Assembly (NCBI GenBank): GCA_900539095.1
Contig: UQAR01000036.1
Location: forward strand, 1-21,709
Direction of reading: 5' to 3'
DNA length: 21,709 nt
Origin: an uncultured Ruminococcus sp.
GTDB lineage: Bacteria; Bacillota; Clostridia; Oscillospirales; Ruminococcaceae
In this document: positions 8,089-14,817 of the stretch, in pieces
Layout: each line of letters opens with the position of its first letter
Numbering within the stretch: position 1 is the stretch's first letter
Made by a program: the position numbers and the translations under genes
The notes under the pieces: generated by a model
Told to the model about the DNA's origin: nothing
Database searches by the model: none
The model's input: the letters and a program-made list of their open reading frames with translations, nothing else

Positions 8089-8117
8089 ATAGTACCACTT
8101 TTTTTGACACTTGTCAA
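8089..8117 (-). promoter_or_regulatory. Promoter of the hemolysin III-like gene
   Basis: On the minus strand, a perfect TTGACA (8112-8117) and TACTAT (8089-8094) are 17 nt apart. The -35 lies in a small palindrome, TTGACA-CT-TGTCAA at 8104-8117, which might be an operator. Confidence 0.75.
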
Positions 8118-8188
8118 GATTGAATACAGGTGTAAAAAGAGAGAAGTTAGGAGTGAGGAATTGGCAAAGCCGACCAGAGCTGTGCCCG

Positions 8189-8262
8189 CAACACCGAGCG
8201 TAGCGATTTGGCGGCAGCAGAACTTGACTGAATAATCCGTAGGGGCGAACAGCATTCGCCCG
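8189..8262 (-). repeat. Composite repeat, copy B: palindrome plus conserved tail (R5)
   Basis: Read on the minus strand, a palindrome (8239-8262, CGGGCGAATGC/GTTCGCCCCTAC) is followed by TTATTCAG, CAAGTTCT and AAATCGCTACGCTCGGTG, matching copy A at 5555-5631 for about 55 bases. The two copies are in inverted orientation about 2.6 kb apart and flank malQ and the hemolysin III-like gene. Further on, the motif AGTTAGGAGTGAGGAATTG (8145-8163) is AT-rich spacer without a recognised role. Confidence 0.8.
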
Positions 8263-8317
8263 CATGGTATGCAACCACGTATCTGTAGAGATCCAACTGT
8301 AGTGGAAATAGCAAGAC

Positions 8318-8346
8318 TTGTCAAATCAGAATAAATATGATATAAC
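8318..8346 (+). promoter_or_regulatory. Promoter of the putative small RNA
   Basis: TTGTCA (8318-8323) and TATAAC (8341-8346) are 17 nt apart, and TGA before the -10 makes it an extended -10. Transcription would start near 8353, just ahead of the closing stem of the RNA. Confidence 0.6.
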
Positions 8347-8352
8347 ATGAAT

Positions 8353-8505
8353 AGGATAAGAATAGGTTATTTGAGGTGGTAAATTTCGTTGCGACCACAC
8401 GCCGATGGCATGACAGGGGAAACCCGAGAGTTGCAGGAGCTGCGACGCCTGCCAAATAACCGTTGCTTTAAAAGCCGTTTTGAGAGATCAAAACGGCTTT
8501 TTCTC
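8353..8505 (+). ncRNA. Putative structured small RNA of unknown family
   Basis: About 150 nt lies between its own promoter (8318-8346) and a strong intrinsic terminator (8471-8505). GGTTATTTG (8365-8373) pairs perfectly with CAAATAACC (8453-8461), enclosing about 80 nt. Within that are GTGGT/ACCAC, a GGG-GAAA-CCC hairpin with a GNRA-type loop, and a 7-bp hairpin GTTGCAG-GAG-CTGCGAC with one G-T pair. There is no credible ORF with a ribosome binding site. I compared it from memory with SRP RNA, 6S, tmRNA, RNase P, T-box and the common riboswitches, including the NiCo/czcD type that would suit the metal genes downstream; none matches. The next gene has its own promoter 70 bp after the terminator, so this is either a free-standing sRNA or a leader whose gene is gone. 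Boundaries are approximate. Confidence 0.6.
8471..8505 (+). terminator. Intrinsic terminator of the putative small RNA
   Basis: A perfect 13-bp stem, AAAGCCGTTTTGA with TCAAAACGGCTTT, closes a GAGA loop and is followed by TTCTC, giving a five-T run at the end of the stem. It would also insulate the arsR operon from upstream transcription. Confidence 0.9.
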
Positions 8506-8575
8506 TGTCTGCACACCAGTACCATGTAAACAAATTTCCCCAAATAACTTAAATCAAAAAAATTTCAAAACCCCC

Positions 8576-8603
8576 TTGACAAAACATGAATATATGATAT
8601 AAT
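8576..8603 (+). promoter_or_regulatory. Promoter of the arsR-ATPase operon
   Basis: A perfect TTGACA (8576-8581) and TATAAT (8598-8603) are 16 nt apart, with TGA in front of the -10. The metal-regulator operator follows four bases later and would cover the transcription start, so a bound repressor would block the polymerase. Confidence 0.85.
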
Positions 8604-8606
8604 AAA

Positions 8607-8628
8607 CATATGAACAGTTATTCATATG
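8607..8628 (+). promoter_or_regulatory. ArsR/SmtB-family operator
   Basis: Perfect inverted repeat of CATATGAA and TTCATATG around six bases. This matches the ATATGAAC...TTCATAT type of site known for CzrA/CadC/SmtB-family repressors. Its place at the start of transcription, right before the repressor gene, indicates autoregulation with metal-dependent release. Confidence 0.85.
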
Positions 8629-8692
8629 ATGAATTGAAATGACCCATATCGAATATACTAAAACAATAATAAGAAAAGGAGAGCGAAAATAA

Positions 8693-9058
8693 ATGAGCGA
8701 GAATACAGTAAAGCATGAGCATAAACAGTGCGGAGGAAAGAATATAGAGAAAATGGAGGAAATAGGGAAAACAATGCCCGTTGAGGAGGAGATATATGAC
8801 GTGGCAGAGCTTTTTAAAGTCCTCGGCGACCAAACAAGAGTGAAAATACTCTTTACCCTTATAAAGGACGAAATGTGCGTCTGTGATATAGCCGAGCTGC
8901 TGGAAATGTCACAGTCAGCTATATCACACCAGCTGAGAGTGCTTAAACAAGCAAGACTTGTGAAATATAGACGTGAGGGAAAAACCGTCTATTATTCCGT
9001 TTCTGATGAGCACGTCGCTATAATCCTTAATATGGGTATCGAGCATATCAGCGAGTAA
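8693..9058 (+). CDS. ArsR/SmtB-family metal-sensing repressor (CadC/CzrA-like)
   Basis: This 121-residue winged-helix repressor is expected to be a DNA-binding dimer that leaves its operator when zinc, cadmium or lead binds. Two known metal sites can be read. The alpha3N type has Cys62-Val-Cys64 in the recognition-helix region plus N-terminal His8, His10 and Cys13, as in CadC. The alpha5 type is Asp105-x-His107 and His118-x2-Glu121, as in CzrA/SmtB. The helix-turn-helix is SQSAISHQLRVLKQARLV (73-90), and the wing KYRREGKTVYYSV follows. AAGGAGA lies upstream of ATG 8693. The exporter gene starts 33 bp downstream, so repressor and pump are co-transcribed from the operator at 8607-8628. Whether Cd/Pb or Zn is the main inducer cannot be told. 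Confidence 0.94.
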   Translation: MSENTVKHEHKQCGGKNIEKMEEIGKTMPVEEEIYDVAELFKVLGDQTRVKILFTLIKDEMCVCDIAELLEMSQSAISHQLRVLKQARLVKYRREGKTVYYSVSDEHVAIILNMGIEHISE

Positions 9059-9091
9059 ATTGATTTTTATGTAGTATAAGGAGAATGTGAA

Positions 9092-11425
9092 ATGAGTAAG
9101 ATGACTTTGTTGCTTAAAGAGCTCGATTGTCCGCATTGTGCGGAAAAGATCGAAAAGCGTGTTGGCGAACTGGAAAATGTCCAGAACTCTAACCTCGACT
9201 TTATCAATAAAAAACTTACCGTTGAGTATAGCGGCGATAAAAACACACTCTTCATCGAGATAGAAAATGTCGTCCATAAGCTTGAACCTGACGTTGACGT
9301 CAAAGAACTTGACACTTCTTCTGAAAAGACCCTCTACCTCAGACTGGAGGATCTCGATTGCCCTAACTGCGGCGAAAAGATAGCAAACCGTGTGGGCGAG
9401 CTTGCCGGCGTTATCTCTTCAAATGTCGATTTTATCAGCAAAAAGCTTACCGTCAAGACCGACGGCTCAAACCCTGACCTCCGTATCATGATAGAAGATA
9501 CCGTACACCAGCTTGAACCTGATGTTACAGTCATCGACTACGGCAGCCAGATTCCCGACGCCGAACCTGCCTCCGACCATAAGGGCGAAATAGTAAAGCT
9601 TTCCGTGGCTATCGTCCTCTTCATCGCCTCTATGCTTATCGATAAGCTTGGCAGCGGTTCAGTGTGCGAGTACCTCAGTGCAGGCCTTGCAATAGTTTCT
9701 TACCTTATCGCAGGTCTTGACGTCGTTATCGCCGCCGTTAGAAACCTTGTCAAAGGCGAGGCTTTTGACGAGTCACTGCTCATGACCATAGCAACAGTGG
9801 GTGCGTTTGCTCTTAAAGACTTCCGTGAGGGTGCAGCCGTTATGCTGTTCTTCCAGGTGGGCGAACTTTTCCAGACTATCGCCGTTGAGAAGTCAAGAAA
9901 ATCTATCACAAAGCTTATGGAACTTAAGCCTGAGTCCGTTACCGTTGTGAGAAACGGCAAGACTTATGAGCTGCCTCCTGAGGATATCCTCAAGGACGAG
10001 ATAATCGCCGTAAAAACAGGCGAAAGAATACCACTTGACGGCGTAGTAACAGAAGGCGAGTCAGAACTTGATACCTCAGCCCTCACAGGCGAGTTCCTCC
10101 CGGTTGAAGTCAAAGCAGGGGATAACGTCCTCAGCGGCTCAACAAACCTCAGAGGACTTCTTAAAGTCAGGGTTACAAATACTTTCCATGAGTCCGCCGT
10201 GTCAAAGATACTTGATATGGTTCAAAACTCAAGCGAAAGAAAAGCCAAGACCGAAAAATTCATCACCCGTTTTTCAAGAGTTTATACCCCTGCCGTGGTA
10301 TTCGCAGCATTGGCACTGGTGTTCATTCCAAGCTTTATCTTGGGCTTTGACCAGTTCTCAAAATGGCTCTATAGAGGACTTCTGTTCCTTGTAATATCCT
10401 GCCCATGTGCACTTGTCATCTCCGTACCTCTCTCGTTCTTCGCAGGTATAGGCGGAGCATCTAAAAAGGGAATACTTATAAAGGGTGCAAAGAACCTCGA
10501 AACAATGGCACAGTGTAAGACCCTCGCCGTTGATAAAACAGGAACTCTCACAAAGGGTCAGTTCACAGTCCTCAGCGTAAACCCACAGGGCGTTTCACAG
10601 GATAACCTCCTTGAGGCGGCAGCCTATGCAGAGAGTATGTCCACCCACCCTATCGGTCTTTCCATAGTTGAAAAATACGGCAAAGAAATAAACGGCACAA
10701 GACTTTCAGATGTTGAAGAAATAGCAGGAAACGGCGTAAGAGCAAAGCTTGACGGCAAAGAGATACTCTGCGGAAAGAAAGCACTTCTTGAAACAAACGG
10801 TATCGCCGCACAAAGCTCAGAAGATTCTGCGACAGCAGTCTATGTTGCCCTTGACGGCAAGTTCATAGGCGAGATACTCTTAGGCGACGAGATAAAAGAA
10901 ACATCCGCCGCAGCCGTTTCAAGACTGAGAGATCTTGGCGTTGAAACCGTCCTCCTCACAGGCGATAAAAAGGATACCGCCGAAAAGGTCGCAAAGAAAG
11001 TCGGCATAAAAACATTTTTCAGCGAACTTCTCCCTGAAAATAAGGTAGAAAAAGTTGAGCAGCTTATAAAAGACCCTGACCGCAGACTTGTTGCGTTCGC
11101 AGGCGACGGAATAAACGACGCCCCTGTTATCGCAAGAGCCGATATCGGTATCGCAATGGGCGGCTTAGGTTCAGATATCGCCATAGAGGCAGCCGACGTT
11201 GTGCTCATGAATGACGACCCGTCAAGCATAGCAGACGCCGTAAAGATATCCCGAAAAACTATGACCATAGTAAGAGAGAATATAATCTTTGCCCTCGGCG
11301 TAAAAGCCCTCGTGCTGATTTTCGGTGCATTAGGACTTGCCGGAATGTGGCTTGCAGTGTTCGCAGACGTAGGCGTAGCCGTAATAGCCATCCTCAACGC
11401 ACTCCGCAGCAGCAGAATAAAATAA
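9092..11425 (+). CDS. P1B-type heavy-metal exporting ATPase (Zn/Cd/Pb)
   Basis: This 777-residue membrane pump uses ATP to export divalent soft metals. Two N-terminal metal-binding domains carry Cys13-x2-Cys16 and Cys90-x2-Cys93 and are so alike that they look like a recent tandem duplication of 77 residues. The membrane core follows from about residue 165, with TGE (332-334), the ion-binding Cys437-Pro-Cys439, phosphorylated Asp481 in DKTGT, His519-Pro520, TGDKK and GDGIND (671-676). Lys738 in the seventh helix and Asp759 in the eighth mark the P1B-2 subtype (ZntA/CadA) rather than the copper type. AAGGAG precedes ATG 9092. It is second in the arsR operon and closed by the terminator at 11438-11475. 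The symbol could be zntA or cadA; the choice is not settled by sequence. Confidence 0.95.
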   Translation: MSKMTLLLKELDCPHCAEKIEKRVGELENVQNSNLDFINKKLTVEYSGDKNTLFIEIENVVHKLEPDVDVKELDTSSEKTLYLRLEDLDCPNCGEKIANRVGELAGVISSNVDFISKKLTVKTDGSNPDLRIMIEDTVHQLEPDVTVIDYGSQIPDAEPASDHKGEIVKLSVAIVLFIASMLIDKLGSGSVCEYLSAGLAIVSYLIAGLDVVIAAVRNLVKGEAFDESLLMTIATVGAFALKDFREGAAVMLFFQVGELFQTIAVEKSRKSITKLMELKPESVTVVRNGKTYELPPEDILKDEIIAVKTGERIPLDGVVTEGESELDTSALTGEFLPVEVKAGDNVLSGSTNLRGLLKVRVTNTFHESAVSKILDMVQNSSERKAKTEKFITRFSRVYTPAVVFAALALVFIPSFILGFDQFSKWLYRGLLFLVISCPCALVISVPLSFFAGIGGASKKGILIKGAKNLETMAQCKTLAVDKTGTLTKGQFTVLSVNPQGVSQDNLLEAAAYAESMSTHPIGLSIVEKYGKEINGTRLSDVEEIAGNGVRAKLDGKEILCGKKALLETNGIAAQSSEDSATAVYVALDGKFIGEILLGDEIKETSAAAVSRLRDLGVETVLLTGDKKDTAEKVAKKVGIKTFFSELLPENKVEKVEQLIKDPDRRLVAFAGDGINDAPVIARADIGIAMGGLGSDIAIEAADVVLMNDDPSSIADAVKISRKTMTIVRENIIFALGVKALVLIFGALGLAGMWLAVFADVGVAVIAILNALRSSRIK

Positions 11426-11437
11426 TAACCTATGTAC

Positions 11438-11475
11438 AAAAAAGACGAACGCCGAAAAAGCGTCCGTCTTTTTTT
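11438..11475 (+). terminator. Intrinsic terminator of the metal-resistance operon
   Basis: A stem of 11 pairs with one mismatch (AAAGACGAACGC with GCGTCCGTCTTT) closes CGAAAAA and is followed by a long T-run to 11475. Repeat R6 starts at the very next base. Confidence 0.9.
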
Positions 11476-11497
11476 GTAGGGGCGAACAGCGTTCGCC
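11476..11497. repeat. Palindromic repeat R6
   Basis: GTAGGGGCGAACAGCGTTCG followed by CC. The GGCGAAC and GTTCGCC arms pair. It directly abuts the T-run of the upstream terminator and lies beyond the 3' end of the convergent LCP gene. Confidence 0.85.
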
Positions 11498-11577
11498 AGT
11501 CTAAGAAACAAGCCATGATAGCAATAAAAACTATCCTATCGCATCTGTAGAGGAGAAACTCATTTCCCGTCATAGCA

Positions 11578-13005
11578 TCACTGCTTGTAAATTTCTTTCC
11601 TAAGCAAAGCCTTGCAAGCCTCAAAGTCCACATCAAGTATGGATTGACCGTCATCAGTCGAACCGTAAGAGTAGGAATTATCATCAGGCAGCCTCATGGA
11701 TTTTATCTCGTAATTCATTGAGAAAATAGCCTTGTAGGTCAGTGCAAAAAGCTGCGTCTTGGACATATTCGTTGTAAGATGCGACATCGACGCCTTTGCG
11801 AATTTGTCGATAGTCAGCGGACTTGACGCCTTTGCCTTCTCGATTATCTTTGTTATGACCGTCCTCTGACGCTCCGTCCTCTCAAAATCAGCGTTGCCTA
11901 CATACCTGAGCCTTGCATACGCCAAAGCCTGATTTCCGTTTAAGTGCAGCTTTCCGCCGTGGTCAAGATAATCCGTGCCCTTGTCATTGCCAAGCAGCTT
12001 GTTCTGTTCACTTATCGGCGGTATCATGCCCTCCGCCTCTTCATCGGATATCTCGATATCTATTCCGCCTACAGCGTTCACAATGTCAACAAATGACATA
12101 AAATCAATGTAAATATAATCGTCCACCGCAATGTCAAAGTTGTATTCAATGGTGTCCATAAGAAGTTCCGCACCACCGTAAACATACGCCGCATTGAGCT
12201 TAGCCCATGTGTCGATATCATCGCCCTCAGCGTCCTTGCCCTTTATGTTCACATACATATCACGCATGAACGAGGTCATTGTTATCTCTTTTGACTGACT
12301 GTTTATGGAAAGCAGTATCATAGAGTCCGTCCTGCCACGCTCCTCAGCGTTTCTCGTGTCCGAACCAATGAGCAATATATTTCTAACATCAGAGCTGTTC
12401 ATAGCAGCCCCCGTGTTAGTCCTCTGCCCCCTGTCCACCGTGTTCACCATGCCTATGTATCTCCAAATAAGCAGATTAGCCAGTATGAAAACTATGAGCA
12501 GTATTATGATAAGGACTTTGAAAAACGTCCTTATAGGGTGTCTTTTTTTATTTTCCACTTTGTTTTTACCTTTTTTGCCTGACGAACCACTTCGGCTCTT
12601 GTTGTTGCTGCCGAATTGTAAGTCATTGTTTTTCCGAGCCGCCGTACTTTTGCCATTCTGATTTTTCTGACCGCCAGACTTGCCATTCGATCTCGATTGC
12701 GGCCGTGCAGCCTGCCTCTGAGGCGACCTTGCCCCCCTGTAAGAGCCATCATAGCCGTCAGACCGTCCACCATATTCCTGTCCGTATCCCTGAGCAGCCC
12801 CCTGACCGTAGTCCTCCGAGTAACTCTCATCGTAGTAATCGTCAAAGTCGTTTACGCCGTCGTCTATCTGTTGAAACTGTGACCCGGCATTGCCGCCCAC
12901 ACCGCTGATTCGGTTAAATTCGTCCAACTGCCGTTGATATTCCTGTTCGTAGTAGTCCTGCGGCTTGTTATTTCTGTAGTTTTGTTGTCTGTTGTCATTA
13001 GCCAA
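11578..13005 (-). CDS. LytR-CpsA-Psr (LCP) family cell-wall polymer ligase
   Basis: This 475-residue single-pass membrane protein belongs to the family that attaches teichoic acids or capsular polymers to peptidoglycan. The N-terminal 160 residues are cytoplasmic and low in complexity: first rich in Tyr, Gln, Asp and Gly, then in Ser, Lys and Asn. A transmembrane helix follows at about 161-182, then the extracellular LCP domain from about 207, with GSDTR (215-219), Arg225/Asp227, Arg248, the KLNAAYVYGG segment, LAYARLR (361-367) and the Arg376/Arg379 pair. The start is a TTG at 13005 behind GGAGGT (13015-13020). A longer frame beginning at 13053 is excluded because that ATG lies inside the promoter at 13042-13070. 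It is monocistronic; its 3' end is convergent with the ATPase gene. Confidence 0.92.
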   Translation of the reverse strand: MANDNRQQNYRNNKPQDYYEQEYQRQLDEFNRISGVGGNAGSQFQQIDDGVNDFDDYYDESYSEDYGQGAAQGYGQEYGGRSDGYDGSYRGARSPQRQAARPQSRSNGKSGGQKNQNGKSTAARKNNDLQFGSNNKSRSGSSGKKGKNKVENKKRHPIRTFFKVLIIILLIVFILANLLIWRYIGMVNTVDRGQRTNTGAAMNSSDVRNILLIGSDTRNAEERGRTDSMILLSINSQSKEITMTSFMRDMYVNIKGKDAEGDDIDTWAKLNAAYVYGGAELLMDTIEYNFDIAVDDYIYIDFMSFVDIVNAVGGIDIEISDEEAEGMIPPISEQNKLLGNDKGTDYLDHGGKLHLNGNQALAYARLRYVGNADFERTERQRTVITKIIEKAKASSPLTIDKFAKASMSHLTTNMSKTQLFALTYKAIFSMNYEIKSMRLPDDNSYSYGSTDDGQSILDVDFEACKALLRKEIYKQ

Positions 13006-13014
13006 CCTGACCAC

Positions 13015-13020
13015 ACCTCC
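13015..13020 (-). promoter_or_regulatory. Ribosome binding site selecting a TTG start for the LCP gene
   Basis: GGAGGT on the minus strand lies 9 nt before TTG 13005. It is the only strong site near the 5' end; the ATG codons at 13026 and 13053 have none. Confidence 0.8.
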
Positions 13021-13041
13021 GTTCATTTTTACAATACCACT

Positions 13042-13070
13042 ATTATAGTACATATCTCACGCCTTGTCAA
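13042..13070 (-). promoter_or_regulatory. Consensus promoter of the LCP gene
   Basis: A perfect TTGACA (13065-13070), a 17-nt spacer and a perfect TATAAT (13042-13047) on the minus strand. This is the best promoter in the window and implies strong constitutive transcription starting near 13035. Confidence 0.9.
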
Positions 13071-13496
13071 TGACAGTTCAGGCTATACACTATTTACCGG
13101 TCGAAAATCGAACTATATCCTCAGCATATCCCACAAAAACCGCCCCATCGATTTGTGCAAACAAATGATTTATATTTTAATTTGGCAATAATCCATTAAT
13201 TGTTGCATTTTTTATGCAACAAACCGCCTGATTTTCGGGATAAGTATAAGGGTATCACTGTACCATACCGCAGCCATACCCCAAGGATATTATCCCAAAT
13301 CGAATATCCTGCGAGGTAGCAGTGTATGAGGAAACATTCTGAGGGCGTGAGTTAGGTGAACACGATGAGAGGTTCTGATCGCACAGAAAAGCACTTCCTG
13401 TACCCCGTCCGTAGCTTGAAAATTGAATATTTGTAGACCTAACTAAGCTATAACCACCAAACATACCGCTAAACTTAACTGTTATAACCGTGTTTG
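13071..13496. other. Unassigned intergenic block between divergent promoters, with stem-loop potential
   Basis: About 425 bp between the LCP promoter and the RNA-methyltransferase promoter. It contains a perfect hairpin TTGTTGCAT/ATGCAACAA at 13200-13223 without a T-run, and several pairable segments at 13235-13325 (GGGATA/TATCCC, GGGTAT/ATACCC, GGATATT/AATATCC, CACTGTACC/GGTAGCAGTG). An 82-codon frame runs at 13255-13503 on the minus strand but has no good ribosome binding site. No tRNA, known riboswitch or repeat family was recognised. It may hold a noncoding RNA or decayed sequence. Confidence 0.4.
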
Positions 13497-13525
13497 TTGA
13501 CATTATCCATATAAAATGGTATACT
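13497..13525 (+). promoter_or_regulatory. Promoter of the methyltransferase-MoxR-DUF58-transglutaminase operon
   Basis: A perfect TTGACA (13497-13502), 17-nt spacer and TATACT (13520-13525). Transcription would begin near 13532, so ATG 13546 would have almost no leader while ATG 13564 would have about 32 nt. Confidence 0.8.
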
Positions 13526-13563
13526 TAAAATAAAATTTATACATAATGAAAAGAGCTAGTGTA

Positions 13564-14817
13564 ATGAATAAACATACCATTATCAATAAGTCAACAGGTG
13601 AGAAAAAATGCAGCTGCTTTAAACGCTGCGGAGGCTGCCAGCTGGATAAACCATATGCAGAGCAGATCGAGTGGAAACAGGCTAAGGAAGATAGAATGTT
13701 GAGCCGCTTTTGCAGACCAAAACAGATAATAGCAATGAGCGACCCATATAATTATCGCAATAAGGTACAAACCGTCTATAAGGTCAACGGCTCTAAACAT
13801 ATCGTTTCAGGCGTCTATCAGTCATCAAAACATAGCGTCGTCCTTACAGACGATTGTTTCCTTGAAGATATCCGTGCCCAGCAAATAATCGCTACGTTGA
13901 AAGACCTTATGGCTGACTTCCGTATCTTGCCGTATAACGAGGAAAGCGGTCAGGGACTTCTGAAACATACCCTTATCCGTACCTCTCAAACTACAGGAGA
14001 GGTGATGCTAGTCCTCGTTACCGCAAGCCCCGTTTTTCCTGCAAAGAAAAACTTCGTCCACGCTATCACCGAGAAACACCCATATATAACCACTATCATT
14101 CAGAATATCAATAAAGGCACGACCCCTCTTACTTTGGGCGACCGTGATATTATAATGTATGGCAAAGGCTATATCACCGATGAGCTTTGCGGCTGTAGAT
14201 TCAGAGTTTCACCCCATTCTTTCTATCAGGTGAACCCTGAACAGACCGAAAAACTTTATGCTCAGGCAATTTCCTGTGCCGAGCTTAAAAAAGGCGATAA
14301 AATTATCGACGCCTATTGCGGCACCGGTACTATCGGTCTTATCGCTGCAAAAAGCGGTGCAGACGTGGCAGGCGTGGAGCTTAATGCCGAGGCTGTTAAA
14401 GACGCCGTTTCCAATGCAAAACTTAATAAGCTTGATAATATCAGGTTTTATAACGAGGACGCAGGGGAGTTCATGACCAAGCTTGCTGACGCAGGCGAAA
14501 GCTGCGATACAGTCTTTCTTGACCCTCCAAGAGCAGGCACTACCGAAGAGTTCGTTGACTCACTGGGCAAGCTAAGACCTGAAAAGATAGTTTACGTTTC
14601 CTGTAAAATAGAAACTCTCGAACGTGACCTTAAACTTCTTGCAAAAATAGGTTATAAAGCACAGCTTATCCAGCCTGTGGATATGTTCCCTCATACTACA
14701 GGCATTGAAAATGTCGTTCTGCTCAAAAGAAAAGTGATCTCACTTACGCCAAACAGAAAGCCTGTTAAAAAGGAGGATAACAAAATTGAACGAAAAGGTA
14801 AAACTTCTCACAGATAA
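13564..14817 (+). CDS. rlmD: RlmD/TrmA-family RNA (uracil-C5) methyltransferase
   Basis: This 417-residue enzyme of the COG2265 family methylates C5 of a uracil in 23S rRNA (or, in paralogues, tRNA) with S-adenosylmethionine. An iron-sulfur motif comes first: Cys16-x5-Cys22-x2-Cys25, with Cys98 as a likely fourth ligand. The SAM site is DAYCGTGTIG, followed by DPPRAG and the nucleophile Cys347 in VSCKIETLERD; PHTTGIENVVLL near the end keeps the catalytic Glu. The N-terminal TRAM domain of classical RlmD is missing, as in many Firmicute members. ATG 13564 is chosen because ATG 13546, six codons upstream, would sit about 14 nt after the predicted transcription start with no ribosome binding site; 13546 remains possible. 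Its end overlaps moxR by 32 bp. The exact target could be that of RlmC, RlmD or RlmCD. Confidence 0.9.
   Translation: MNKHTIINKSTGEKKCSCFKRCGGCQLDKPYAEQIEWKQAKEDRMLSRFCRPKQIIAMSDPYNYRNKVQTVYKVNGSKHIVSGVYQSSKHSVVLTDDCFLEDIRAQQIIATLKDLMADFRILPYNEESGQGLLKHTLIRTSQTTGEVMLVLVTASPVFPAKKNFVHAITEKHPYITTIIQNINKGTTPLTLGDRDIIMYGKGYITDELCGCRFRVSPHSFYQVNPEQTEKLYAQAISCAELKKGDKIIDAYCGTGTIGLIAAKSGADVAGVELNAEAVKDAVSNAKLNKLDNIRFYNEDAGEFMTKLADAGESCDTVFLDPPRAGTTEEFVDSLGKLRPEKIVYVSCKIETLERDLKLLAKIGYKAQLIQPVDMFPHTTGIENVVLLKRKVISLTPNRKPVKKEDNKIERKGKTSHR
14771..14776 (+). promoter_or_regulatory. Ribosome binding site selecting a TTG start for the MoxR gene
   Basis: AGGAGG inside the 3' end of the methyltransferase gene, 9 nt before TTG 14786. 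This supports overlapping translation of the two genes. Confidence 0.8.

Noticed and set aside
8049..8348. Minus-strand frames of 99 and 165 codons over the repeat upstream of the hemolysin III-like gene
   Set aside because: They consist largely of repeat copy B and, in the longer one, antisense-frame shadow of the hemolysin III-like gene. The same translated phrase occurs at the other repeat copy.
8365..8461. NiCo (czcD) or other known riboswitch controlling the metal operon
   Set aside because: The conserved bases I remember for that class are absent, and the operon has its own promoter after the terminator, so the RNA is not in its leader.
8410..8530. Short plus-strand frame starting with ATG ACA GGG inside the putative small RNA
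   Set aside because: No ribosome binding site, and it runs through the intrinsic terminator, so it could not be made from this transcript.
13006..13053. Longer N-terminus of the LCP protein from the ATG at 13053
   Set aside because: That ATG lies within the spacer of a perfect consensus promoter, so it would not be transcribed. A TTG behind GGAGGT fits.
13200..13223. Hairpin TTGTTGCAT/ATGCAACAA as a terminator
   Set aside because: No T-run follows on either strand, and no gene ends nearby.
13255..13503. 82-codon minus-strand frame beginning MSTNTVITVK in the gap before the methyltransferase gene
   Set aside because: No ribosome binding site, its start overlaps the opposite-strand promoter, codon use differs from the neighbours and I know no homologue. 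Kept only as part of the unexplained block.
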